Source of the DNA: Pseudoxanthomonas sp. NC8
Lineage (GTDB): Bacteria > Pseudomonadota > Gammaproteobacteria > Xanthomonadales > Xanthomonadaceae
Direction: 5' to 3'
NCBI GenBank assembly: GCA_025232375.1
Contig: CP060419.1
Coordinates: forward strand, 2,169,001-2,233,000
Length of the DNA stretch: 64,000 bases
Numbering within the stretch: the first letter of the stretch is position 1; the number at the start of each line of letters is the position of its first letter. Positions 29,378 through 39,820 of this stretch are shown piece by piece. Both the position numbers and the translations under genes were made by a program. The notes under the pieces were generated by a model. That model was not told where the DNA came from. It ran no database searches and worked only from the letters and a program-made list of their open reading frames with translations.

Positions 29378-30292
29378 ATGAGACTGCTGGATTTGTTCGC
29401 CTCTGCCATGTTGCTGCTGGCCGCCGGCCCCCTGTCCGCGCAACCGGTCCCAAGCGCAGTCATCGCCGATCCACCGCGGGACGTCGACCATCCGGCGCGC
29501 AACCGGCAACTGCTGGTGCCGAGCGAGGGCGTGGGCATGAACGCGCTCTTCCTGCTGGCCGCAGGCGAGGGTCCCAGGCCGACCCTGCTGTTGCTGCATG
29601 GACTGCCCGGCAACGAGCAGAACCTGAGATCTTGGCACAGGCGGTCCGTCGTGCCGGGTGGAACGTGCTGACGTTGCACTATCGTGGCTCGTGGGGCTCG
29701 CCCGGGACTTTTTCGATCGCCAACGCACTTGAGGACACCGACGCCGCGGTCGCGTTCCTGCGTTCGCCAGGCGTGGCGGAGAAATACGGCATCGACCTCG
29801 ATCGGCTGGTGATCGGCGGGCATAGCCTGGGTGGCTTCGCCGCAGCGATGCATGCAAAGGGCGACAGCCACCTGCGGGGCGTCCTGCTGCTCGATCCCGC
29901 CGACATAGGCACGTGGGGCGAGATGGGACGCAAGGCGTCGCCCGAGGAACGTGCCGCTGCGAAAGCCGACTTCGACGACCTTGGCAACAGCCTTGGTTGG
30001 CGCCGATCCGGAGAGCCTGGTCAGCGAAGTCGAGCGTGCACCGGCCAGCTGGGTGCTCGCGAGCGCCGCGCCGGCCCTGCGCCGCCAATCCCTGCTGGTG
30101 GTCGGCGCATCGGAGGGAAACGCGGCAACGACCCGCGCCCTGGCCGACTCGGTGCGTGCCGGGTCCAGGCCGGCCGCAGCCGTCACCTCGCTCACTTTCC
30201 AGACCGATCACGGCTTCGCGGACCATCGCGTCGCCCTTACCGGTGCGGTGGTGACCTGGCTGGCTGCGTTATCCGGCAAGACGGCGCCCTGA
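29378..30292 (+). CDS. Secreted alpha/beta hydrolase, two frame breaks
   Basis: About 304 residues with signal peptide (LFASAMLLLAAGPLSAQ). LLLLHGLPGNEQN holds the oxyanion HG motif, LVIGGHSLGGFAA the GxSxG nucleophile, and FQTDHGFADHR the likely catalytic histidine. Probably a periplasmic peptidase or esterase of the S9-like/dienelactone type, substrate unknown. Breaks: two extra bases near 29625-29635 (CCTGAG and CTTGG for CCTGG and CTGG), and an extra T in CCTTGG 29979-29984. The 227 bases upstream, divergent from the phospholipase gene, show no strong promoter. Confidence 0.8.
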
Positions 30293-30461
30293 TCGCCCCG
30301 GGCCGAATCCGGGCTACATGAACCCGACATCCGGGGCGAGCCGCGCGGCATCGGTCTGTTGGAACGTCGACAGGCATCCGCTCGTGGCCGCCTGCGAACA
30401 CGGTTTCCACCCCTCGGGTGTGTCATCCTCCCGGTGTCAGAACGACCACGAGGGTACGACG

Positions 30462-30578
30462 ATGGCCAAGGGCCTGGACAAGAAGAAAGAGCAGAAGAAG
30501 AAGCCCGCCAAGACGCTGAAGGAAAAGCGGGCGGAAAAGACCGAGAAGAAGACCACCCGCAGTTTCGGGCCGGCCTGA
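30462..30578 (+). CDS. Tiny lysine-rich protein of unknown function
   Basis: 38 residues, start MAKGLDKKKEQKKKPAKT, end RSFGPA, with more than one third lysine. No domain. Short Lys-rich proteins of this look occur in xanthomonads as hypotheticals, and nucleic-acid or ribosome binding is only a guess. A terminator hairpin follows 24 bases after its stop, supporting a real transcript end. The 170 bases before it hold no other gene I can support. Confidence 0.6.
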   Translation: MAKGLDKKKEQKKKPAKTLKEKRAEKTEKKTTRSFGPA

Positions 30579-30601
30579 AGCCTCCCGGACCTGAAAACGA
30601 A

Positions 30602-30628
30602 GACACCCGGCCTGGCCCGGGTGTCTTT
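30602..30628. terminator. Rho-independent-type hairpin between convergent genes
   Basis: GACACCCGG (30602-30610) pairs with CCGGGTGTC (30617-30625), followed by TTC. It lies between the Lys-rich gene and the convergent DUF3325 gene, so it can serve both. The same GACACCC/GGGTGTC core returns at 35529 and 36233. Confidence 0.75.
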
Positions 30629-30648
30629 CGATGCGAAGAGCCGCCCGC

Positions 30649-31009
30649 CTACCGGGCCGCGCGGGACTGACGCCCCGGCGGCGTACCTGCCCTCACCCAC
30701 GGCGCGAGCACCCGCAGCCAGTGCGCACGCCAGTACCTGGGTGAAGGCGACCAGCAGCGCCGCACCGGCAAGCGCCATTACCCAGACCAGCGCGGCCATC
30801 GACGCGTGGTCCGCCGCCAGGCACAGCAACAGCGCAGCCACGAGTCCGGACGCGCCGAACACACGCAGCACCGTGGCCGTGCCCGGCGATACCGCCGCGC
30901 CCCAGACCTGCCGCGCATGCACCTGCATCGCCAGCGCCAGCCAGCCCATTCCGGCCACACTGGATGGGGCTGCACCCAGCAGCCACCCTGCGGATACCGG
31001 CTCAGGCAT
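30649..31009 (-). CDS. DUF3325 family membrane protein, likely frame break
   Basis: About 115 residues with three hydrophobic helices (GMGWLALAMQVHARQVW, LRVFGASGLVAALLLCLAA, VMALAGAALLVAFTQVLA). Last gene of the iron operon; its start overlaps the end of the PepSY gene. DUF3325 proteins accompany PepSY proteins and TonB siderophore receptors, and their role is unknown. After an indel near 30715 the natural C-terminus is PWVRAGTPPGRQSRAAR with TAG at 30649. Without it the frame runs through the terminator. Confidence 0.7.
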
Positions 31010-32673
31010 GCGCCGCCTCCGTGCCCTGCATGCCGGCCGCCGCCACAGGCACCGCGGCACGGCGCTTGAGTGTGCGCGCGGCCACGGCAGCGATCGCCGC
31101 GCTGGCCAGCAGTGCGAGGTCGACGCCGGCCACCGGCCAGTAGCCGTTCGCCAGCGTGCGCAGCAGGTGGTCGCCGGTGGTGATCCAGTTCAGCAGCACC
31201 GCGGCCACGGCCAGCGCGGCGATCGCCCAGCTCTGTTCGCTAAGGCCGGGTGGGTGGCCCCGGGCGACCGGTGCGCTGCGCCAGGACGCGTGCAGCAGCG
31301 CCAGCAGCCAGGTGCCCCAGAACGCGTAGCGCTCCCAGTCGCCGCGCGCCGGCAGGCCTTCCGGCAGCAGGCGGTTGGCGACAAGGATGCCGAGTGCGGT
31401 AAGGACCATGCCGGTGACCGTGGCCACCGCCAGCGCATCGACCACCCGCGCGCCCGGCTGCCGCGCAGCGCATGCTGGCGTTTGCGCTTCTCGACGAAGA
31501 ACACGAACCCGGTGGCGATGCAGACCGCACCCGACAGTCCGCCCAGCACGTAAAGCCAGCGCAGCAGCCAGTGGCGGAAGTGCTGCAGGTGCAGGCCGGT
31601 GAGGAATTCGCTGACCCGCGCCGTCGCCGTGGCCGGCGGGTCCTCGCGGATCAGCTCGCCGGTGGCGGCCCTGAAGTGGATGCCGTCGCCGACCGGGGCG
31701 ATGCGGTCGGTGCCGGCGCGGTAGACGCTCACGTATCCGTTGGCGTCGCCCACGTGCTGCAGCACCAGGAAGCCGACGTCGCCGGCCTTGTCGTTGGCCT
31801 GCCAGCGCCGCTGCGCCTCGGCGACCATCGCATCGACGTTGGCCAGCCCGGCCGGAACGCCGGCGCGCTCGTGCGGGAGGCCCGTTTTATGGGCTTCGAC
31901 CTGCTCGTGCAGGTCGTGCAACTGGTGCAGCTGGGTATGTCCCACCGGGAAGTAGTAGACGCTGGCGAAGATCATAAGGCCGGTAAAAGCGAAGAAGAAG
32001 TGGAACGGCAGCGCGACCACGCCGGTCAGGTTGTGCAGGTCCAGAACGCTGCGCAGCCGGGCCTTGCCCGGGCGGAAGGTGAACAGTTCGCGGAACAGCT
32101 TGCGGTGCATCACCACCCCGGTGACCAGCGCGGCCAGCATCGCCAGCGCGCGTAAGGCCGACGATCCAGAAGCCGACGTTCTTCCAGTCCAGGGTCAGGC
32201 TGTAGTGCATCGGGTAGAAGAACTCGCTGCCCACCTTGAGCCGGTCGTCCGGCAGGGGCGTGCCGTTGCGCGGGTCGATGGTGCCGTAGGCCCAGATCGC
32301 CTCCTCCGGGTCCTTCGCATTGGGTACCCTGGTAACCGGCGTACAGCGCCAGCACCGGGTCCCGATGGGTGGTGTAGGCGCTCCAGCTGACCACGGTGTC
32401 GAAGCGTTCCGGCATCGGCCCGTCGACCCGCGGACGCATCGCGTCGACCGCCTCGGGCGTGGGCTGCATGCGCTCGAATGCCGGGCGCAGCACCTTTTCG
32501 AACGATGGCATCGGCTGTGGCTCGATCCGCGTGACGGGGATCGCCCAGCGGTCGATCTCGCGGTCGAACACCGACAGCGCGCCGAAGAAGAACGCGGCCA
32601 TCAGCACGAAGCCAAGCACCAGCCCGAACCAGGTATGGACCCAGGCCATGGCCTGGCGGAAGTTGTTGGACAT
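31002..32673 (-). CDS. PepSY-associated TM protein (siderophore-iron reductase-like), frame breaks
   Basis: About 555 residues. First TM AWVHTWFGLVLGFVLMAAFF, then a periplasmic loop, PMHYSLTLDWKNVGFWIVG, MHRKLFRELFTFRP, LDLHNLTGVVALPFHFFFA, HLQHFRHWLLRWLYVLGG and four more TM segments. Paired histidines in the helices suggest haem binding, as expected of PepSY/FsrB-like inner-membrane iron reductases. Frame breaks: near 32325, at GTAAGG 32152-32157 (expected VGLAALAML) and near 31460. Middle gene of the Fur-controlled operon. Confidence 0.85.
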
Positions 32674-32699
32674 GACCTACCTCCCGGCTTCTGCTGCCG

Positions 32700-33015
32700 T
32701 CAGAATAGGAACGATTGCACGAGCGAAGCCGTGCCCGCCAGCAGTGCACCACCACCGGCCAGCAGCAGCCAGACCCACCGCCAGGCGACGGGCCGCGAAC
32801 GCCCACAGGAATACCGTCAGGTAGGCCAGCAGGCCGACCACGGCGCCGAGGAACTCGGCGTCATGGAACTCCATGCCGATGGCGAATGACAGGCTGGTCA
32901 CAGCGGCGACGACGCCCCATGCGAACGCGTAGCCCCCGAGTACGGCCGCGGCCACCCGCGCTGCGATGTGCAGGCGGGTGACGCGGGAAGGACCCGGGGT
33001 GGACGTGCGTGACAT
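32700..33015 (-). CDS. DUF3649 family membrane protein, one frame break
   Basis: About 105 residues: HIAARVAAAVLGGYAFAWG, TSLSFAIGMEFHDAEFLG and LLAYLTVFLWAFAAR are the DUF3649 pattern. After one indel near 32790 the last helix reads RWVWLLLAGGGALLAG and ends VQSFLF. These proteins sit between TonB receptors and PepSY proteins in iron loci and may help the reductase. 38 bases separate its start from the receptor stop. Confidence 0.8.
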
Positions 33016-33053
33016 GGCGATGGCTGGTGTCAGTCTTATGGGCGGAGCGGTCG

Positions 33054-35259
33054 TCAGAACCGCCAGTTCAGGGTGACCGAGTAGTTGCTCGGTGCGCCGT
33101 AGTAACCGCTGTAGCGCAGGGTGCTGATGTACTTCTCGTTGAACAGGTTGTCGACGTTCAGGCGCACGCTGGCGTTCTCCACGAAGTCCCACGCCACGAA
33201 GCCGTTGAGCACCGCATAGCTGTCCTGGCGCACGGTGAAGCCGCTGCTCTCGATGTTCCAGACCTCGCTCTGCCAGCGTCCGCCGATGCCGTACGACAGC
33301 GCGGCGTAGCCCGGCGCGCGCGCGCTCAGGATCAGGTTGGCGCTGCGGCGCGGCACCCATGGATAGGTGTCATCGCCGTTGAGGCCGTCCATCTCCGGGG
33401 CGGTGTAGCCCATCACCAGGTCGACATTGTCGCTCAGCTGGCCGGTGGCCTCGAACTCGACGCCCTTGGACTTCACGTCGACCGGCGCGTAGATGGTCTG
33501 GCCGAAATCGTTGTATTCACCCGTCGGCGTGGCCAGTCCCTGCTGGTCGGCCTTGAACACCGCCACGCTGGTCAGCAGGCGTCCGTCCAGCCACTCGGCC
33601 TTGATGCCCGCCTCGTAGTTCACGCCCTTGCTGGGACCCAGCAGGCGATCGTTGGCGTCGGCCTTGGTCCTGTGGCTGGTAGATGTCCGAGTAGCTGACA
33701 TAGCCGAGCACGCGGTCGGTGAAATCGAAGGTCAGGCCGGCGTAGGGGCTGGTATGGCTGGTGGTCTCGTCGAAGTCCACCGCATAGGAAACACCCTCGC
33801 GGCGGTACTCGGCGTAGTTGGCGCCGATGATCGCCTTGAAGCGTTCGGTCAGCGCGATCCGGGTGGCGCCGAACACGCGCTTCAGGTCCTGGTCCAGTTC
33901 CGCATACTGCGAGAACTCTCGCCAGGCGGGCTCGGGAATGGCATCGGTCGGGTACGGGAACGGCGGCAGCAGGCCCCAGGCCGGATGCGGGAACTCCGCG
34001 CTGCGCTCCCAGTTCTCGGTGGTGCTGCGCGAGGCGCTGACGCCGATCACCGCCTCATGCTCGCGACCGAACATCGTGTAGACGCCATTGAGGCTGACCG
34101 TGCCCAGGTGGCTGGTCACCTCGTCCTTGCCGCTCCACGGATAGCCCACCAGGGCCAGGCCGGTGTCCGGATCCAGCCCTTCGGGGGTGCCGTCGAAGTC
34201 GGCATCGGCGAGGTAGGCGTAGAACATGTTCTCGTCGCCGCTGGAACGGCGGTAGTTGTACGACACGTTCAACCGCCAGTCCGCACCCAGCTGGTGGACG
34301 TATTCGGCGAACGCGGTCTCGTTGGTCGTGTCCCAGTAGGTCCAGTCCTGCGTGGTGGTGGCGTCGCGCGGCCATTCGTTCTGGGTGCCGTCGCTGTTCA
34401 TGAACAGCAGCGCGCCCCACATGATGCCGACCGAGTTGGCCTTCTGGTGCGAATAGCCGACGGTCAAGGTGCCGTTGCCGCCGATCTGGCCGTCGACCAC
34501 GCCGTAGAGGAACGTGCGGTCGTTCTCGTTGGCCTGCAGCCAGGACTCGCCGTCCTCGTACGCGGCCACGACGCGCCCGGCCCAGCGGCCATCGTCGGTG
34601 AACGGCGTCGAGTAGTCGGCCTCGGCACGCACGGTATTCCACGAACCGTAGCTCACTCCCAGCGACCCATGCTGCTCGTTGGTCGGGCGCTTGCGCACGT
34701 AGTTGATCGTGCCGGCGGCGTTGCCGACGCCGGTGAGCAGGCCGTTGGCGCCGCGGATCACTTCCACCTTCTCGTAGCCGAAGGTGTCCTGCGCACCGGT
34801 GGCGATGCCCCAGCTGTTGGGCAGGCCGACGCCGTCGATCTGGGTATTGAGGATGTCGAAACCGCGCGCGCTGTAGCTGGTGCGGTTGGTTTCCCACTCG
34901 TCGACGCGCACCCCGGTCGCCAGGCGCAGCGCGTCGTTGACGCTGTTGGCGCCGAAGCGGCTCATCAGCTCGCTGGTCACCACGCTGATCGACTGCGGGG
35001 TTTCCTTGATGTCCAGGTCGAGATTGGTCGCGCCGTTGCTGACGCGGTTGGCGCGCTGGGCGACAACCAGGACCGCGTCCAGTTCGGTGGGGGTGTCCGC
35101 CTCGGCCCCTTCCTGCGCCGTGCCCGCCTGGCCCGGTGCCGCAGCGAGGGAAAACGCCGGCGCGCAGGCCAGGACAAGCCCGATCGCCAGGCTCAGATGG
35201 CTCGAAGACAACGGGAAGACGCGCACGGACGGATGGCTGGAACGGGGCATCGAAAGCAT
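33054..35259 (-). CDS. TonB-dependent siderophore receptor (FhuE/FpvA type), one frame break
   Basis: About 734 residues. Signal peptide (LAIGLVLACAPAFSLAAA), plug domain with KETPQSISVVTSELMSR, YSARGFDILNTQIDGVG and VEVIRGANGLLTGVGNAAG, then a 22-strand barrel ending with aromatic WRF. Matches TIGR01783-type ferric-siderophore receptors, and the exact xenosiderophore is unknown. The single break is CCTTGG 33662-33667 (YQPQDQ to ADANDRLLGPSKG). Start ATG 35259; a second in-frame ATG lies three codons on. Preceded by a Fur-type promoter. Confidence 0.93.
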
Positions 35260-35420
35260 TGGCGGAGCGGGCCTTGTCAGAAGGGTGATCAGGTAGCCAT
35301 GGGGAACCGGCACGAACGCATCGGAGTTATCCGTCCCCTTCCAGCGCCGTGCGTCAGGTCGCCGGTAAGGAAGCGGGCGAATGTGGCGGCATCCGGCGCC
35401 TGCAAGGGGACTGCCTGGAT

Positions 35421-35449
35421 ATTTAATGCGAATCACTCTCATTTGACAA
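35421..35449 (-). promoter_or_regulatory. Promoter of the siderophore receptor operon
   Basis: On the minus strand, TTGTCA (-35), 17-base spacer, TTAAAT (-10). A Fur-like box fills the whole spacer. It implies a leader of roughly 150 bases before ATG 35259. Confidence 0.75.
35425..35443 (-). promoter_or_regulatory. Fur box
   Basis: Minus strand AATGAGAGTGATTCGCATT, a good match to the GATAATGATAATCATTATC consensus in an AT-rich island of otherwise GC-rich DNA. Placement over the -35/-10 spacer fits iron repression of the receptor-DUF3649-PepSY-DUF3325 operon. Confidence 0.85.
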
Positions 35450-35528
35450 GGACCCGTGAAGGCTCCCGCGGAAAAATGCGGTACCTGATTGCCGAAGCAA
35501 TGACCCCGGTCAAGGCCGCACAAACGAA

Positions 35529-35552
35529 GACACCCCGCCGGACCCGGGTGTC
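35529..35552. terminator. Terminator-like hairpin near the Imm11-like gene
   Basis: GACACCC (35529-35535) and GGGTGTC (35546-35552) with the same AACGAAGACACCC lead-in as at 30598. It lies 63 bases beyond the Imm11-like stop. There is no T-run. The gap 35444-35614 holds nothing else apart from this. Confidence 0.55.
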
Positions 35553-35614
35553 GCGGGAATTGCCCCAGTGGAGCGGACGGCGCGCGCTACTTGGCCTTCG
35601 GCCCACACGGCCTC

Positions 35615-36157
35615 TCAGGGGTGCACCACCGGGAACTCTTCAAAGAAGAGGTCGTGGTAGCCCTTCGCATCCAGATGCTGGAAAACCCGCTCGCTGACGA
35701 TGATGCAATCGGTGTCCTCGTCCAGCAGGAACACGTCCAGCCCGACAGGTCCGCGCCCCGGCCCGGGGTGGCTCATTGCCGCAAGGGACACGCAGCCCAG
35801 GACATTCAACACGACGTAGTCTTCAATGACCCGGTCATTGACCAGGTCCCCTGATGATTGCCGGTTGGACCTCGATGTTGTTCACACCGATGCGCAGCAG
35901 ATCATCATGGAACGCCCGGGTGCCGATCAGCGCCGGCGACATGAACAACGTCGGCAGGACTCCCGTCCGGTCTTCATCATCCAGGTCGCAGATGAGCGCC
36001 CCCTTGAAAGGCTCACCCTGTTCATCGCTCGAGTAATCCACGAACAGGCTGCCGGTTTTCGTCTGCATGAGGTCGTGGCTTCGCTTGAACAGGACGGGCC
36101 TTTCCTTCCCGTCCCATGTTTTAGGGCGATCCTGTCCGACATCCGATAGAACTTCAT
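35615..36157 (-). CDS. Imm11-like (DUF1629) protein, orphan, two frame breaks
   Basis: About 180 residues. Starts [17 protein letters not shown] after repair. Middle [17 protein letters not shown] and the C-terminal [18 protein letters not shown] with FFEEFPVV resemble the Imm11 family of immunity proteins from polymorphic-toxin loci ([11 protein letters not shown] before it). One base is missing near 36123 and one indel lies near 35848 ([18 protein letters not shown]). No toxin, Rhs or secretion gene is adjacent, so it would be an orphan immunity gene or a domesticated relative. Low GC relative to the neighbours. Family assignment from memory of the pattern only. Confidence 0.55.
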
Positions 36158-36231
36158 CCGCACTGCTCCCTGTGCTTGCGGGCCAGTCCGCCACTGCGCC
36201 TTGTCCGGCGACGATCGATCCGCCGCAAACA

Positions 36232-36257
36232 CGACACCCGGCCGCAGCCGGGTGTCG
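36232..36257 (-). terminator. Terminator hairpin after gpmA
   Basis: CGACACCCGGC and GCCGGGTGTCG pair around a four-base loop. It lies 30 bases beyond the gpmA stop, with the same core as the hairpin at 30602. Confidence 0.7.
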
Positions 36258-36286
36258 GGTCATGCATCAAGGCAGGCCTTGGCCGC

Positions 36287-37037
36287 TTACTTCGCCTTGC
36301 CCTGGTTGGCCACTGCCTCGGCGGCGCGCCTGGCCGCTTCCGGGTCGCCAGGTAGCGGTGCGAGATCACCTTCAGCTCGTCGTCCAGCTCGAACAGCAGC
36401 GGGATGCCGGTGGGGATGTTGAGCTCGAGGATCTCTTCCTTCGACACGTTGTTGAGGTGCTTGTACAGCGCCCGCAGCGAGTTGCCGTGGGCGGCGACCA
36501 GCACGGTCTTGCCGGACTTCAGCGACGGGGCGATGGCGTCGTGCCAGTACGGAAGCACGCGCTCCTGGGGTGGTCGCCAGCGATTCGGTCGACGGCAGCG
36601 CGTTGCGGTCCAGGCCGGCGTAGCGCGGGTCGTTGGCCGGATGGCCCGGATCCTCGAGCGGCATCGGCGGCGGCGGGATGTCGTAGGAACGGCGCCAGAC
36701 CTTGACCTGCTCCTCGCCGTGCTTGGCCGCGGTTTCAGCCTTGTCTAGGCCCTGCAGCGCGCCGTAGTGGCGCTCGTTGAGGCGCCAGCTCTTGTGCACC
36801 GGCAGCCAGTCCTGGTCCAGCTCGCCCAGTCTTAAGGTTGAGCGTGCGGATCGCGCGCTTGAGGGTCGAGGTGTAGGCGACGTCGAAACGCAGGCCTTCC
36901 TCGCGCATCAACCTGCCGCCGGCGGCGGCCTCGGCGCGGCCCTGCTCGGTCAGGTCGACGTCGACCCAGCCGGTGAAACGGTTCTCGAGGTTCCACTGGC
37001 TCTGGCCGTGGCGCAGCAGGACAAGCTTGCGGGTCAC
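36287..37037 (-). CDS. gpmA: 2,3-bisphosphoglycerate-dependent phosphoglycerate mutase, frame breaks
   Basis: Interconverts 3- and 2-phosphoglycerate in glycolysis. [20 protein letters not shown] carries the phosphohistidine. [32 protein letters not shown] and [17 protein letters not shown] (second histidine) are family signatures. About 249 residues. Frame breaks: near 36835 (between RTLNL and [14 protein letters not shown]), near 36572, and near 36350 before the last 20 residues. The start is GTG at 37037. The N-terminus matches E. coli-type dPGM. Confidence 0.92.
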
Positions 37038-37191
37038 AGGGGGATCTCCGGTACGGATACGAAACGGGGCGTCGATTGTACGGGGAACTCGCCATGGCAA
37101 GCCCCTCGTGGCGGAGCGAAGGGATGGTTGTGTCCGCAACCACCCGCGATCCTCGCCGGGGCTTCACCCGGCCCGCGGGCATACTCGCCGC

Positions 37192-37872
37192 ATGGTCGGA
37201 CTCGCCTCGGTCGGCAATCCGTTTCCCGGTTGGGACGGCAGCTTCGCCGGCGCACGCACGCTGCAGGAATCGCTGGCGGCGCAGGTGTCGCTGGCGGACG
37301 GGTTCCGGATTCCGCTGCGCACCATCGCCGGCTTCGATGTCGGGTTCGAGGACCAGGGACAGACCACCCGCGCGGCGGTGGTGCTGCTGGATGCCAGCAC
37401 CCTGCAGCCGCTGGAATCGCACCTCGCCCGCACGCCGACCTCGATGCCCTACGTCCCGGGCCTGCTCAGTTTTCGCGAGCTGCCGGCGCTGTTGCAGGCG
37501 CTGGCTGCGCTGTCGCGGACGCCGGACCTGGTGATGGTCGATGGTAAGGGCATCGCCCACCCGCGCCGGCTCGGCATCGCCGCCCATTTCGGCGTCGCTA
37601 CCGGCCTGCCCAGCATCGGCGTGGCCAAGACCCTGCTTTCCGGCCACTTCGACGAACCCGGCCCGGCACCCGGTGACCACAGCGCGATCATCCATCGTGG
37701 CGAAACCGTCGGCCACGCGTTGCGCAGCAAGGCGCGTTGCCGCCCATTGATCGTCTCGCCCGGCCACCGCGTGTCGCTCCCCGGTGCGCTCGAACTGGTG
37801 CTGCGCTGCCTTGCCGGGTATCGCCTGCCCGAACCCACACGCCTGGCCGACCGCCTCGCCTCGCGTCGCTGA
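37192..37872 (+). CDS. nfi: Endonuclease V
   Basis: Intact 226 residues. Cuts one base 3' of deaminated bases such as inosine. [20 protein letters not shown] holds the first catalytic aspartate, [15 protein letters not shown] the wedge motif and glutamate, and [21 protein letters not shown] the second aspartate. In E. coli the last motif reads DGHGISHPRR, so the lysine codon (GGTAAGG for GGCCAGG) may be a base error for glutamine. Divergent from gpmA over 154 bases. Confidence 0.92.
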   Translation: MVGLASVGNPFPGWDGSFAGARTLQESLAAQVSLADGFRIPLRTIAGFDVGFEDQGQTTRAAVVLLDASTLQPLESHLARTPTSMPYVPGLLSFRELPALLQALAALSRTPDLVMVDGKGIAHPRRLGIAAHFGVATGLPSIGVAKTLLSGHFDEPGPAPGDHSAIIHRGETVGHALRSKARCRPLIVSPGHRVSLPGALELVLRCLAGYRLPEPTRLADRLASRR

Positions 37873-37979
37873 CCTTGCGGCGTACCGGCCTTGGCCGGCA
37901 TCGATCGCCGCACGCATGTGCCGGCCGTCCTCGGCGATCCATGCGATCCTGCGGCCAGTCCATCGCCCGGGGATCTGCC

Positions 37980-38844
37980 ATGACCACGATCATCGAACCG
38001 CGCGTGCACGACCTCGGCGACGGATTCATCGTGCGTCGCGCGGTGCCTTCGATACAGGCACGCAGCGTCGGCCCGTTCGTGTTCGTCGACCACATGGGGC
38101 CGGTGCTGTTCGAAGGCGGCCGCGGCATGGACGTGCGTCCGCATCCGCATATCGGCCTTAGCCACGGTGACCTTCCTCTGGGCCGGTGCGATCAGTCATC
38201 GCGACACCCTCGGCTCCGAGCAGGTGATCCGCCCCGGTGACGTGAACTGGATGACCGCCGGTCGCGGCATCGCCCATTCCGAGCGCACGCCGGCGGCCGA
38301 GCGTGCCGCCGGCAGCGAGGCGCACGGCATGCAGACCTGGGTCGCCTTGCCCAAGGCCCACGAGGAGACCGCCCCGGCCTTCTTCCACCACCCCGCGACG
38401 AGCCTGCCGCAGCAGCAGCGCGACGGCGTCTGGCTGCGGGTGATCGCCGGACGCAGCTATGGCGAGGAATCGCCGGTCAAGGTGTTCGCCGACACCCTCA
38501 ACGTCGCGCTGACCTTGGCGCCGGATGCCGAACTGGCCCTGGACGACAGTCATGCCGAGCGCGCGCTCTACATCCTGGAAGGCGATGCGCAGCTGGACGG
38601 CGTGGACATCCCGGCGCGCCACCTGATCGTGCCCGATCGTGGCACCCGGCCGAAGCTGCGGGCGAAGACCCCGCTCAAGGCGATGCTGCTCGGCGGCGAA
38701 CCGCTCGACGGCCATCGCCACCTGTGGTGGAACTTCGTCTCCAGCTCGAAGGAGCGGATCGAGCAGGCCAAGCAGGACTGGCTCGACGGCCGCTTCGGGA
38801 AAATCGCCGGCGACGACGAGTTCATTCCCCTGCCAGAACGGTGA
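37980..38844 (+). CDS. Pirin family protein, one frame break
   Basis: About 287 residues, two cupin domains. Metal ligands are in [14 protein letters not shown] (two His) and GRGIAHSER (His, Glu). The C-terminal pirin domain has [17 protein letters not shown] and [16 protein letters not shown]. Bacterial pirins act as quercetinase-like dioxygenases or regulators, and the role is open here. CCTTAG at 38156-38161 stands where CCTGG is expected and splits the metal motif; repair gives a perfect family match. Follows nfi at 107 bases. Confidence 0.9.
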
Positions 38845-38930
38845 GCACCCGGCTTTAACGAATCGAAAACGTGGTCGAAACGACCCGGGCGTAGGCTCCA
38901 CCGTGCCCGGTCCGGGCTCATCTTGTGGGG

Positions 38931-39655
38931 ATGGCAATGACGCTGACGAAGCGATTGGCGGCCGAGTTCCTCGGCACGTTGTGGCTGGTACTGGGGGCTG
39001 TGGCAGCGCCGTGCTCGCTGCGAATTTCGGTGGCGACGGCAATCCGCTGGGTATCGGCCTGCTCGGCGTGTCGCTGGCGTTCGGCCTGACCGTGATGACC
39101 GGTGCGTTCGCCTTCGGCCACGTCTCGGGCGGACACTTCAACCCGGCCGTCAGCCTCGGCCTGTGGGCCGGTGGCCGCTTCGCCGCCCGCGACCTGCTGC
39201 CCTACATCCTCGCCCAGGGTGGCCGGTGCGATCGCCGCCGGTTTCATCCTGCTGCAGATCATGGGGGCGGTGGCGGCTTTTCGATCGACCCGGCGGCCGC
39301 CGGCGCATTCGCCAGCAACGGCTACGGGGTGCTGTCGCCCGGCGGCTACACGCTGGGAGCGGCGTTCCTGACCGAGGTGGTGCTGACCGCGTTCTTCCTG
39401 ATCGTGATCATGGGTGCCACCCACGGCAAGGCGGCGGCCGGCTTCGCCCCGATCGCCATCGGCCTGGCCCTGACCCTGATCCACCTGATCAGCATTCCGG
39501 TCACCAACACCTCGGTGAACCCGGCCCGCTCCACCGGCGTGGCCCTGTTCGCCGGCTCCGGCGCACTGGGTCAGCTGTGGCTGTTCTGGGTCGCGCCGCT
39601 GCTCGGCGGGGCGTTGGGCGGCATCGTCTACGCCTTGGCTCCGTCCCGCCAATGA
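38931..39655 (+). CDS. aqpZ: Aquaporin Z-type channel, frame breaks
   Basis: Six-helix MIP channel of about 240 residues. Both NPA half-helices are present, [19 protein letters not shown] and [19 protein letters not shown], and the Phe/His-type filter region fits AqpZ. Breaks: a lost G in the G-run near 38995 ([13 protein letters not shown]), an extra base near 39222, and an indel near 39265-39280. ATG 38931 or 38937 are both in frame. Water conduction is expected, and glycerol cannot be excluded from sequence alone. Confidence 0.9.
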
Positions 39656-39820
39656 GTGACGCAAGTGACTGATTGAATTGAGCCGGGCCCATGAGGTGCA
39701 GCCCGGTTCACATCGCTGAAGGAGGGGCCGCCGGGCGCTGCCCGGCGTGCCTGCCTTTCGCCACGCGAATCGGGGTAGCATTGTGCAATGCAGCACCCTG
39801 ACCGGAAGCGTGGCCAATCC

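Noticed and set aside
33628..35697. 689-residue plus-strand reading frame
   Set aside because: Antisense shadow of the siderophore receptor in GC-rich DNA, with no recognisable domain.
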